Below, piece by piece: positions 32,712-39,949 of a stretch of 45,709 nucleotides of DNA (within the stretch, counting starts at the first letter, position 1; the number at the start of each line of letters is the position of its first letter). A program made the translations under genes and the position numbers. This stretch comes from a virus. Under the pieces are notes generated by a model, which had not been told where the DNA came from, did not search any database, and saw only the letters and a program-made list of their open reading frames with translations. The DNA is taken from IMG/VR virus record IMGVR_UViG_3300023184_000218, positions 1-45,709 of that record, one strand, 5' to 3'.

Positions 32712-33521
32712 CTATTTTTCGTTGTAAATTTTATCGTAAGACTCTGAATTTATGTCTATTAATTTTTCTATATATCCCTCGTTTCTAAGCTTCTTAAATG
32801 CTAAATTGCCAACAGAGAATTCACCTTTCTTACTCAAGCCCTCTTTTCTCATTTTCATTATTTTCTCTTTTAGCTTAGTACTTCTTTTATAAAGTTCTTT
32901 AGCATTATGAGGTAATACGGAAGATGCAACTAATCTAGTGTGGAGCTGCTCAATTTCGTATGCAATACTCTGAAATTTTTTATCCACATCTTTTTCATCA
33001 ATCTCAGGTGGATCAAACACTGGATTCTTTATCCATTCATTATTTAATAGTGAGAATAGGCCTGATGCTATATGAGGCTCTTTTGCATCTTGTACATATA
33101 ATTCCACGTCATATCCTCTAATAGAGATATTGTGTCTTAGATTCCAGATGAATCTTATTCCGTCTAAAGCGGATTTAAGTATTTGTGGGTTATCGTCATC
33201 GACACCGTCTAGATTAACTATGACATGAACGTCAAGGTCAGATAATTTTGTATAATTAAAATTTGCTAAAGATCCAGTTAGCTGTATATCAACTATATCC
33301 TTCTCCTTAAGTATTTCATCAAACTTCTCAAAGAATTCATCTGCTATTCTGAGTAGTTTTTTTCTGACTCTTTGGTCCAATGTCCATTCGACATCATCGC
33401 CCTTAGTTTTCTTAGTCCAGAAAACTGGATTTAAGTCGTCATTATAGAATGGGCTTACCTGTCTCTCTAAAAGAGAAGAAGGCAAACTATTGTAATTTTT
33501 ATAAGATAAAACTTGGCCCAC
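32712..33521 (-). CDS. Nucleotidyltransferase-fold protein
   Basis: Around 270 residues. The Pol-beta-type nucleotidyltransferase motif is clear: TGSLANFNYTKLSDLDVHVI (Gly-Ser, then Asp-x-Asp), with a third acidic strand YDVELYV. The protein ends in a helical region (FQSIAYEIEQLHTRL; LKEKIMKMRKEGLSKKGEFS). The frame is open to TTG 33548, but that start lies inside the GATATATA motif and the terminator hairpin, so GTG at 33521 is the more likely start; TTG at about codon 23 is another option. Its substrate (protein, tRNA or small molecule) cannot be told. The 882-residue gene follows 8 bases after the stop, and a late promoter lies in this gene's 3' end. Confidence 0.7.
   Translation of the reverse strand: MGQVLSYKNYNSLPSSLLERQVSPFYNDDLNPVFWTKKTKGDDVEWTLDQRVRKKLLRIADEFFEKFDEILKEKDIVDIQLTGSLANFNYTKLSDLDVHVIVNLDGVDDDNPQILKSALDGIRFIWNLRHNISIRGYDVELYVQDAKEPHIASGLFSLLNNEWIKNPVFDPPEIDEKDVDKKFQSIAYEIEQLHTRLVASSVLPHNAKELYKRSTKLKEKIMKMRKEGLSKKGEFSVGNLAFKKLRNEGYIEKLIDINSESYDKIYNEK
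32769..32776 (-). promoter_or_regulatory. Candidate late promoter, GATATATA, inside the 3' end of the nucleotidyltransferase gene
   Basis: The minus strand reads GGGATATATAGAAAAATT, 66 bases before the start of the 882-residue gene. Confidence 0.45.
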
Positions 33522-33559
33522 AAAAAAAGCTTTTCTTGTATATATCAAAGAAAAGCTTT
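33522..33559 (-). terminator. Terminator hairpin with a GATATATA promoter motif in its loop
   Basis: AAAGCTTTTCT (33549-33559 on the minus strand) pairs perfectly over 11 bp with AGAAAAGCTTT (33526-33536), followed by seven T. It lies 25 bases after the exonuclease gene stop. The loop region contains GATATATA at 33546-33539, the late-promoter octamer. The element could end the repair operon and start the head operon. Confidence 0.65.
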
Positions 33560-33583
33560 AGATGCTATCGTGGATTAAATATT

Positions 33584-34291
33584 TTAGCTATCGAAGCACA
33601 CCTTTAGCATAACTTCCATTACCGTACTAACATCAAGTTCGCAATAAGATTTAATGGTTACATAGTCTTTATCAATCCAAAATGAATCATTTACTTTGGA
33701 TCCGTCCATTATTCCCTTTGGTGATTCTATACCAAGAGAACACGAAAGTAAATCAAGGCTTAGATATTTTTGATGCGACCAACTACCAAAAGCAAACACA
33801 TCAGAGGTGTCAACATAAGGAATCTCCCATGGCTTTTTGTCCCATATTCTTATGTTTGCAGGGGGGTTTATTCCATGATAAATCATTCTCTTACCTAAAC
33901 AAGGAACATCGAAACCTTTTATATTATGGCCACACAATTTCCAATTTTTAGAAGCCGCATTGTTAAGAACCTTAGCAGCCTTTGTGAGTATATCATGTTC
34001 ATCATCTCCGTAAAAAGATGCAAATCTTGTCTCTCCAGTATCTGTAAAAGAACCAAAGGATATACAAACTACTCTAGAAAATTCAGGTTCCAATCCGGCC
34101 TTTTGTTTGTAGATAACCTCTGGATCTTCTTTAGCCAATGCTGGGTATGTTCCTATATAATAGGATTCCCTTTTTTTCCATAGCTCCCATAAACGATGAT
34201 TTTCGTCATGTAAAGTTTCAAGGTCCTTATAAAGAGCTGCGGTCTCCACATCAAAATACAGATATTTGTAAATGTCTTCTTTTTTAAACAT
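33584..34291 (-). CDS. DnaQ-like 3'-5' exonuclease
   Basis: 235 residues with the three exonuclease motifs of the DEDD superfamily: ExoI YLYFDVETAAL (Asp14, Glu16), ExoII WKLCGHNIKGFDVPCLGKRM, and ExoIII SYCELDVSTVMEVML. These residues bind two metal ions for 3'-end hydrolysis. There is no polymerase domain, so it is a stand-alone nuclease, probably in proofreading, repair or host DNA breakdown. VVCISFGSFTDTG between the first two motifs is the usual second strand. It is the last gene of the repair/replication stretch and ends at the hairpin terminator. Confidence 0.85.
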   Translation of the reverse strand: MFKKEDIYKYLYFDVETAALYKDLETLHDENHRLWELWKKRESYYIGTYPALAKEDPEVIYKQKAGLEPEFSRVVCISFGSFTDTGETRFASFYGDDEHDILTKAAKVLNNAASKNWKLCGHNIKGFDVPCLGKRMIYHGINPPANIRIWDKKPWEIPYVDTSDVFAFGSWSHQKYLSLDLLSCSLGIESPKGIMDGSKVNDSFWIDKDYVTIKSYCELDVSTVMEVMLKVCFDS

Positions 34292-34305
34292 AGCTTATTT
34301 TTCTA

Positions 34306-34313
34306 CAAAAATA
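34306..34313 (-). promoter_or_regulatory. Weak host-like promoter element TATTTTTG
   Basis: Minus strand TTATTTTTGTAG matches TAnnTTTG 15 bases before the exonuclease start. The match lies in a very A/T-rich 45-base gap and may be chance. Confidence 0.2.
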
Positions 34314-34336
34314 AGTAAATACTCCGGGAATAAAAA

Positions 34337-35236
34337 TTATTTTCTGTTATTTTTATTTATAACTATAGGCGGGAGTGACTTGTAATCCATTCTGTATTTA
34401 AGGCAAGAATCCTCTCCCGAAGGGGATTCTATTATCACGTCTATATCCAACCCAAAAGTTGGTATTCTCCTTTTTAGATACTCAGAAGGTTTTGGTGTAG
34501 CTGGTATTCCGCAGTCGTCACACTCTTGTGACTCTGAATGTATAAATACAGGTTTTTGTCCAGATTTCCATGTTGAACAGGACAAAAAAAGTGCTTCCCT
34601 TATTGTAAGACCACCGTCATTAAATTGGTGTGGTAGAAGCCTAAAACATATAGGAATACCTGATCTATAATAAATCCCAGATAAAAGATCAGTAACTGAA
34701 AAAAGGCTGGGTTTATCGTCATTGAGTACGCAAAGTTTAACAACAACGTTATTATCCATCTCGGAGAGCCTTTCGCAAAAAAGATCCATAGTTTTTTTTC
34801 TGTTTCCATAAGCTGATCCTATTCTAACCATTATAGAAGGATAATTAATTCCGATAAGATCTAAAATAGCAGAAAGCCTAGTTATAAGAGATATAGTAGC
34901 GCTTTTAATATTTTCTAACTGGGTACCTAAAAAGTACTCTCTGTTTATGTATAAGAATATTCTTAAATCGTTTCTGGTTATTAAAGAGTTTATCTCGTCT
35001 ATTATTGGAGATACGCTTGATTCCTCCTCTATTATCTCCTTAAAGAAATTTGGAGAAAATTTAAAATCGCATACGTCTATGCAAGTAATTTTTATGTCAA
35101 TATCAAGATTTAATTTTATATTATCGCCAATTACGCAAAGAAACTCCTCGTATGAATTTATATGTCTACCTGAATCTATTAACTCCGAGTGAGGCCCTAT
35201 ATAAGATAATTTTGGTGGATTTTGTCCTAATATCAT
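34337..35236 (-). CDS. UvdE/UvsE-like TIM-barrel protein (UV damage endonuclease fold), metal site diverged
   Basis: 299 residues. The order of motifs follows UV damage endonucleases: SATISLITRLSAILDLIG, IMVRIGSAYGNRKKTMDLFC, VVVKLCVLNDDKPSLFSVTD, GIPICFRLLPHQF, EALFLSCSTWKSGQKPVFIH, and IDVIIESPSGEDSCLKYR. In the family the corresponding places read HPG, H.GG..G, LENDD, FD.HH, and K.H. Several expected ligands are changed here (ENDD is LNDD, FD is FR, K.H is F.H), while the last His and Glu remain. It may be a divergent enzyme or a non-catalytic relative. T4 uses the unrelated DenV for UV repair. The surrounding repair genes support a DNA-repair role. Confidence 0.6.
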   Translation of the reverse strand: MILGQNPPKLSYIGPHSELIDSGRHINSYEEFLCVIGDNIKLNLDIDIKITCIDVCDFKFSPNFFKEIIEEESSVSPIIDEINSLITRNDLRIFLYINREYFLGTQLENIKSATISLITRLSAILDLIGINYPSIMVRIGSAYGNRKKTMDLFCERLSEMDNNVVVKLCVLNDDKPSLFSVTDLLSGIYYRSGIPICFRLLPHQFNDGGLTIREALFLSCSTWKSGQKPVFIHSESQECDDCGIPATPKPSEYLKRRIPTFGLDIDVIIESPSGEDSCLKYRMDYKSLPPIVINKNNRK

Positions 35237-35287
35237 TTAATCCCTTTTAGGATTGTACTGGAAAAAGGCATTTTAGTTTCCGATAAA

Positions 35288-35776
35288 TTAGCCTCCTGTA
35301 GTTTCTAGACCTAACTCAGAAGAATTGTAAACTGTTTTAGAATTATAGCTCTTATCTGTTATTTCGCTATTCTTGTATTTAGTTTTAGTAGCCATATTAC
35401 CATGTTCTCCCCCCTCTGCAAATTTAACTGAGTTGGCTTTAACCTCTATGACTCTTTCTGTCTTTTTACCTTTATTGTAAACCTGAATAAAGTATCTATA
35501 TTCTATGTTATCTGGGGTTCTGAATGATCTAACTATAATACCAGTTACCTTGTCTTTAGAATCTAAAGGTTCACCTATAATAACATCACCTAATTTATAC
35601 TCGGAACCTTTTACATCGGTCTTCATATTAGGATCAGTCCCGACAGAAACTGATAAATCACTAAATGGCTTATAGTTTATTTTTAGGATTCCGTTTGCTC
35701 CGCCGTAACCGTAGGTATCACCAAAAGCTCCGCTTTCTCCTCCAAAGTCCTCGTTTATTGATTTAATATGCTTCAT
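35288..35776 (-). CDS. Uncharacterised protein with targeting-like N-terminus
   Basis: Start set at ATG 35776, 4 bases after the previous stop, giving MKHIKSINEDFGGE; the frame extends to 35806 but overlaps the upstream gene. 162 residues. MKHIKSINE has an I-N-E site at 7-9 like other putative packaged proteins. A beta-rich centre follows: YKLGDVIIGEPLDSKDKVTG, IIVRSFRTPDNIEYRYFIQV, ERVIEVKANSVKF; this resembles a small SH3-like or KOW-like barrel. The end is Lys/Ser/Asn-rich. Function unknown. Confidence 0.6.
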   Translation of the reverse strand: MKHIKSINEDFGGESGAFGDTYGYGGANGILKINYKPFSDLSVSVGTDPNMKTDVKGSEYKLGDVIIGEPLDSKDKVTGIIVRSFRTPDNIEYRYFIQVYNKGKKTERVIEVKANSVKFAEGGEHGNMATKTKYKNSEITDKSYNSKTVYNSSELGLETTGG

Positions 35777-35780
35777 TATT

Positions 35781-36335
35781 CTATTTATCTTCAGTGGCAT
35801 CGCCATTCTGAAGCGCTAGGATATCTTTTATTTTTGAAGCTAACTCAAAGTTCTCTGTATCGATAGCCTTTTTGAGCATTGTCTCTAGCCGGGTAACATC
35901 AGATTCATCTTTATTTATGTCGGTGTTACCTACTACGTGAATTCTTTGCGGTGAGTAAATAACTTCCAGGCTTGAGTCAAAATTTACATCTAATTCAACT
36001 TTTATGTCTTCCCCTATATGATCGTCAGCGTCTTCGCCATCGTCATCAATATTTATCTCTATCCATTCACCATTAACCCAGAATATCATCCACGGGCCAT
36101 AGAAAAGTTCAGCTATATCATTATCTATCGCATGTTTAAGCAAAGTTTTTAATTCCGATTTAACGTCATTTTTACTTAAACCATCTGAAAATACCTTTCT
36201 TTTTATTCCTGGTATTACTGATGTTCCTTCTCCAACACCTATTTTAAAACATTTATTAACTTCAATAATAGAGTCCCAATCTAAGCTTGAAATAACCTTG
36301 TCTATTAGTTTGTTATTAGTTTTTTCTTTTTTCAT
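35781..36335 (-). CDS. Protein with C-terminal UVR motif
   Basis: 184 residues. Residues ~149-175 (RLETMLKKAIDTENFELASK then IKDIL) match the UVR motif found in UvrB, UvrC, ClpC and McsA, a helical hairpin for protein contacts. Residues 40-95 form a compact domain (ELKTLLKHAIDNDIAELFYG, WMIFWVNGEWIEIN), followed by an acidic loop (DDDGEDADDHIGED). The N-terminal domain is not recognised. Location next to the UvdE-like gene and clamp-loader genes suggests an adaptor in repair or protein quality control; the partner is unknown. Confidence 0.6.
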   Translation of the reverse strand: MKKEKTNNKLIDKVISSLDWDSIIEVNKCFKIGVGEGTSVIPGIKRKVFSDGLSKNDVKSELKTLLKHAIDNDIAELFYGPWMIFWVNGEWIEINIDDDGEDADDHIGEDIKVELDVNFDSSLEVIYSPQRIHVVGNTDINKDESDVTRLETMLKKAIDTENFELASKIKDILALQNGDATEDK

Positions 36336-36348
36336 GTCTTATGTATTT

Positions 36349-36768
36349 CTATTTTTGAAGTCCTGTCTGATCTGATATATCTGATATCCACAAAGAATAT
36401 TTATCCGGATAGAATTTCTTAATTGTTTCTATGTCTCTCTTTGAGATCCTATATTTATCTCTTATAAAAGATTCAGTTAATTCGGATGTCTTAGATTCTT
36501 CCGTCTTAGTAGTATCAGATTTTTTAGTCTTCGTGTAAAGCCAAATGGGCGGCTTTGAGAATCTTACAGAAAGAGTATCGTGCCACCAATCAACTACAGG
36601 AGCAGGTACCACTTTTAGCTTATTAAACTGATTTGCCTGAACGGGAAATTGTATAGACATTATTCTATTAATCATAAAAAAATTTCTGGATTTATCTATT
36701 CTACCAACAGACTTCCATTCCTTTTGTTTATTGTTAAAGATAAGTTTTATTATATCAAATAATTGCAT
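36349..36768 (-). CDS. Clamp loader small subunit-like protein (gp62-like)
   Basis: 139 residues. The N-terminal part (LFDIIKLIFNNKQKEWKSVG, FFMINRIMSIQFPVQANQFN) has the 'LF..I..I...K', 'NR..S', 'AN.FN' pattern of T4-like gp62 proteins, which form the clamp loader with gp44. WWHDTLSVRFSKPPIWLYTK would be the following helix. The C-terminal 60 residues include a Thr/Lys/Ser linker and a helical segment. T4 gp62 is 187 residues. It lies in the same operon as the gp44-like halves. Homology is judged by eye and is moderate. Confidence 0.5.
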   Translation of the reverse strand: MQLFDIIKLIFNNKQKEWKSVGRIDKSRNFFMINRIMSIQFPVQANQFNKLKVVPAPVVDWWHDTLSVRFSKPPIWLYTKTKKSDTTKTEESKTSELTESFIRDKYRISKRDIETIKKFYPDKYSLWISDISDQTGLQK

Positions 36769-36775
36769 ACAATTT

Positions 36776-37924
36776 TTATTTTAAAAAGTTTTCGAACGGG
36801 TCAAATCCCTTAGGCAGTGGTGTGGTAGTTATCCATTCAGTACCATCCAGTATTTTTATCCTATCCAACGTTACTGATTTCTTTTCTAGCTTAATACCTC
36901 TGCTAGTTTCTATTTTACATGCGAAAGAAACCTTTTCTGGTATAACCGTATTGTCTAGCCACATAAGTTTTAGATTGCGTAAAAAGTTATTTTTTACCTT
37001 TGCCCTATTCTCTGTACTGTCCACGCCTTTACCTATTTTAAGAATCAATGGCGATATCCAGTTTAGAAAATCATCATCGGCAGCTAAAGATTTTATTGAT
37101 AGATTTTTCCAGCTTGATTCCATTAGAAGATCGTAAATTTTCTCTGCACTCTTAGGTGTGAATCTTGAGGTTTTTCCTGCATTTTCGAATTCCCATACAC
37201 TAGGTACAGAATCTCCTTTATCGCCTATTAATATCTTATTGAATATAAAAGGGAAGCTGTCTATCTCTTCGATCTCTACTTTTTTCAGAAAATCCTTAAG
37301 TCTCTCCTTCTCTGGTGAAATTGTGGATCCCATATTAAATATACTAACCTCACTCCTTGTCTCGTTTAGCCAATTTTCTTTCCATCCCTTAGGTACAGAT
37401 AGCACATTCTTTTTTGAATTACTATTCCAAGTAGCTGTCCAAATATCAGGACCTTTCATTCTTGCAAGCTGATGTAAATCTTTATCTCCGCTTATGATAA
37501 TACAGCTTTCTCCCTCGTCATTGAATTTTTCAGACCAATACAGAAGAAGATCATCGCCTTCTGCTCCCTCTACCTTGGAAAAAATAAATCCCATTTTTTC
37601 TAAATGGTTTCCGAAAGATTGCATAAGATCGAAAAAAATTGTCCAATCAACATTCTCGTCTTTAACTCTTCCTGATTTATATCCGCCGTCTTCTATCTCG
37701 ACATCCTTCCTCCAGCTTCTGCTATCAGATATAAAAACCAATCTACCGCCAGTCGGAAGCATTTTTAACGAAGAACATAAATCAGTAGCGATCTTCCTAA
37801 TAAACATAGATTGATCTGATTTGCTCTTAAGCACTTTTCCCGGATCTATATTAGATCCATATCCTGCAAATACACCGAATGTTTTGTAAAATACGTAATT
37901 CCCGTCTATAAGTATATTAATCAT
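36776..37924 (-). CDS. 5'-3' exonuclease / RNase H, FEN-like (T4 rnh type)
   Basis: 382 residues with the acidic clusters of the flap-endonuclease family: INILIDGNYVFYKTFG, RLVFISDSRSWRKD, GAEGDDLLLYW, CIIISGDKDLHQLA and ILIGDKGDSVPSV. T4 RNase H (305 residues) removes RNA primers and flaps during lagging-strand synthesis. A C-terminal extension of ~70 residues follows. The ATG overlaps the upstream guanylate kinase-like gene stop by 4 bases (ATGA), a translational coupling. The neighbouring ligase, clamp loader and nuclease together make an Okazaki-fragment maturation set. Confidence 0.85.
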   Translation of the reverse strand: MINILIDGNYVFYKTFGVFAGYGSNIDPGKVLKSKSDQSMFIRKIATDLCSSLKMLPTGGRLVFISDSRSWRKDVEIEDGGYKSGRVKDENVDWTIFFDLMQSFGNHLEKMGFIFSKVEGAEGDDLLLYWSEKFNDEGESCIIISGDKDLHQLARMKGPDIWTATWNSNSKKNVLSVPKGWKENWLNETRSEVSIFNMGSTISPEKERLKDFLKKVEIEEIDSFPFIFNKILIGDKGDSVPSVWEFENAGKTSRFTPKSAEKIYDLLMESSWKNLSIKSLAADDDFLNWISPLILKIGKGVDSTENRAKVKNNFLRNLKLMWLDNTVIPEKVSFACKIETSRGIKLEKKSVTLDRIKILDGTEWITTTPLPKGFDPFENFLK

Positions 37925-38445
37925 TTTATTCCTCCTATTTTTTCTAATACCTCATCTATTGTGAAGTTTGGGTTTGTTATTATACAGTCAAAATCAGAAA
38001 AGTTTTTAAAATCTTCTCTATCTGCATCAATTCTTCTTTCTGCTTTGTCTGCGTCATTTCTTCCTGCTAATCTTTTTCTTAGAATACCCTCGTCTATATC
38101 AATCAAAATTATAAAAGATTCCTTTCTGTCTTCTGGCTTAAGTTTTTTTATTCCCGAGGGTGTCATAATAAAAAGATTAGCTTTATAGAACTCACTTAGA
38201 GATGTTCCATAGAACCACTTATTAAATTCAACCCATTCGCAGAACTCACCTTCATTTGCCATTCTTATAGCTTCTTCGTAGGTGACGAAGTGATAATCTA
38301 CACCATCGAATTCGTCATCTCTTGGCGGTCTGGATGTATGTGAAACAGAATACTTTAGTTCTTTCTCTTTTAATAGTTTAACTAAATAATCTTTCCCTGA
38401 ACCCCCTTTACCTGCTATTATTATTCTTCTCCAGCTATCGTTCAT
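37921..38445 (-). CDS. Guanylate kinase-like nucleoside monophosphate kinase
   Basis: 174 residues. P-loop IIAGKGGSGKDYLVKLL; then SVSHTSRPPRDDEFDGVDYH followed by FVTYEEA, the guanylate kinase GMP-binding signature (normally 'S.TTR.PR..E..G.DY.FV'); a lid with RNDADKAERRIDADRED. These enzymes make dGDP/GDP for DNA synthesis. T4 has its own dNMP kinase (gene 1), but that belongs to another family. It is the first of two translationally coupled genes with the 5' nuclease and starts 2 bases after the clamp-loader C-half. Confidence 0.83.
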   Translation of the reverse strand: MNDSWRRIIIAGKGGSGKDYLVKLLKEKELKYSVSHTSRPPRDDEFDGVDYHFVTYEEAIRMANEGEFCEWVEFNKWFYGTSLSEFYKANLFIMTPSGIKKLKPEDRKESFIILIDIDEGILRKRLAGRNDADKAERRIDADREDFKNFSDFDCIITNPNFTIDEVLEKIGGIK

Positions 38446-38446
38446 A

Positions 38447-39196
38447 TTAATCCGTTAGTTTCTGTATTTGAAACACTAATGATAATAAAGAAACCATCGG
38501 ATCAATCACTTGTGTTCTCTGAGACTGGTGATCGGCAACTAAAACAATAACTGCAGGGATTATCTTCTTTAATTCTGGTTTATTGTTAATTATCCAGTTT
38601 ATAAATTCCTCGCCAAGGGCTGACATAACTTCATCAACCTTACCCTGATATTCACCAACAATACTCTGATAATTTTTAACAGGATCTTTTGATGTTGTTA
38701 TGAGGGTGTACAAATCTTCGTATGACCATCCAAGCTCATTGATCTTTTCAGAGTCAACTTTCTTAACACCTTCAATCATCCAGGTCTGAACCTTGTTAAG
38801 TGCAGATCTAAAATCAGGATAATAATTTTTCTGAAACTCAACTAAAGATTCTGAATCAATTTCTATTCCTATTTTTCCTAGGATCAGTCCTATTCTCTTG
38901 TTCCATTCATTTTTCAATTCCTCTTCCTCTGAACTACTAACTGGGTTGAAATCAATAACTTCAAAACGACTTTGAATAGCATCAGGAATCTTATTTATAT
39001 AGTTGCACGTTGCTACAAATCTTGTATTTACTGCATATTTTTCAACCGTTCCTCTTAGAGCTTTATAGAATTGATCGGAAGCTCCGTCACAATTATGGGT
39101 AACTATACCATTTTCAGTTAAAAATGTATGATTTCTTAAAACCGTCAAATTTTTAACATTTCCCCTATTTATTTTTTCTATTTTTAAAACCTTCAT
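38447..39196 (-). CDS. Clamp loader large subunit (gp44-like), C-terminal half with split-intein C-fragment
   Basis: 249 residues. The first 35 (MKVLKIEKINRGNVKNLTVL, RNHTFLTENGIVTHN) are a split-intein C-fragment, ending in the His-Asn required for cyclisation; the next residue is Cys36 of the extein, as needed for splicing. From there the sequence continues the AAA+ clamp-loader fold: CDGASDQFYKALRGTVEKYA, FVATCNYINKIPDAIQSRF (sensor and arginine-type regions), then the C-terminal collar helices. Joined to the N-half it gives 100 + 214 = 314 residues; T4 gp44 has 319. The ATG overlaps the stop of a frame-shifted stretch (TAATG). Confidence 0.88.
   Translation of the reverse strand: MKVLKIEKINRGNVKNLTVLRNHTFLTENGIVTHNCDGASDQFYKALRGTVEKYAVNTRFVATCNYINKIPDAIQSRFEVIDFNPVSSSEEEELKNEWNKRIGLILGKIGIEIDSESLVEFQKNYYPDFRSALNKVQTWMIEGVKKVDSEKINELGWSYEDLYTLITTSKDPVKNYQSIVGEYQGKVDEVMSALGEEFINWIINNKPELKKIIPAVIVLVADHQSQRTQVIDPMVSLLSLVFQIQKLTD
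39092..39196 (-). other. Split-intein C-fragment (35 residues)
   Basis: Blocks F and G are visible: VKNLTVLRNHTFLTENGIV then THN. Penultimate His and terminal Asn are in place, followed by the +1 Cys. Length is close to the 36-residue C-fragment of Npu DnaE. Confidence 0.85.
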
Positions 39197-39304
39197 TAAT
39201 TTATTAATTTATATATTTTCTTTAATATTTCTTCATCTATCTTATAGTTATTTTTATTTATTTCTTTAAGAAATTCACTATATTTATAAAAGATCAAATT
39301 GGAA

Positions 39305-39916
39305 TTAAAAAATACAAACATCATCCATTTGATTGAGTCCTTCATTAATTGTTTTTTCTATAAAATTACCATTGGAGTCCTTTATCATAAATGGATGATC
39401 AACGGTTACCCTTATTTTTCTGCCATCCTCTAAAGTTACCTCGTATAGATCGTCTTCTTTCTCTGAAATAATGACGCAAATATCATTCTCTAGTTTACCT
39501 GTTTCAATATTCATAGAAATACAAGGATATTCTTTTCCCCATTCTAAATCTGATAATTTTACTCCTTTCCAATTATCCAAATTTCCTATTCTAACCATCT
39601 CTTCCTCTGATAGGCACTCATCGAGAACAACAACTTTTTTTGATGATTTGCCATCCATAACTGACACCGTCGAACAAAAATCGGTTATTTTAGTTCTAAT
39701 CGTTTCTACTGAGCTCTCGTCAGATACGTTTATGAATATGCTAGGATATCCAGTTGCTAATATTTTTGCAAGGGTCGTCTTGCCACACCCAGGAGGACCG
39801 CTTAGAAGAACATTATGTCCCAATCCGTTTTCGAATAACTTTGATATTCGAGACGGAAGTATCATATGTCTAAGCTCCTTTGGCCTAAGTTTTTCTGTTA
39901 ATAGTTCTTGTATCAT
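39305..39916 (-). CDS. Clamp loader large subunit (gp44-like), N-terminal half with split-intein N-fragment
   Basis: 203 residues. Residues 1-100 are the start of an AAA+ clamp loader: EKLRPKELRHMILP, Walker A LSGPPGCGKTTLAK, and Walker B KKVVVLDE. Immediately after LDE the intein begins with Cys101 (CLSEEEMVRI), followed by EWGKEYPCISMNIETGKLEN, and block B with the Thr-x-x-His motif (RVTVDHPFMIKD). It ends at residue 203 (MDDVCIF). So the intein sits exactly inside Walker B, where splicing is needed for ATPase activity. The N-fragment is 103 residues (Npu DnaE: 102). It starts 33 bases after the ligase gene. Confidence 0.88.
   Translation of the reverse strand: MIQELLTEKLRPKELRHMILPSRISKLFENGLGHNVLLSGPPGCGKTTLAKILATGYPSIFINVSDESSVETIRTKITDFCSTVSVMDGKSSKKVVVLDECLSEEEMVRIGNLDNWKGVKLSDLEWGKEYPCISMNIETGKLENDICVIISEKEDDLYEVTLEDGRKIRVTVDHPFMIKDSNGNFIEKTINEGLNQMDDVCIF
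39308..39616 (-). other. Split-intein N-fragment (103 residues)
   Basis: It begins with catalytic Cys1 directly after the extein residues LDE and contains the Thr-Val-Asp-His of block B. No endonuclease domain is present. The following frame stops after MDDVCIF. Confidence 0.85.
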
Positions 39917-39949
39917 ACTATTTCTATAGTTAAAAAATGAAGTTGTTCC

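Noticed and set aside
39300-39320. A -1 programmed frameshift at the T run ending the intein N-fragment
   Set aside because: The -1 frame stops after four codons; only the +1 frame is open, so classical -1 slippage gives no useful product.
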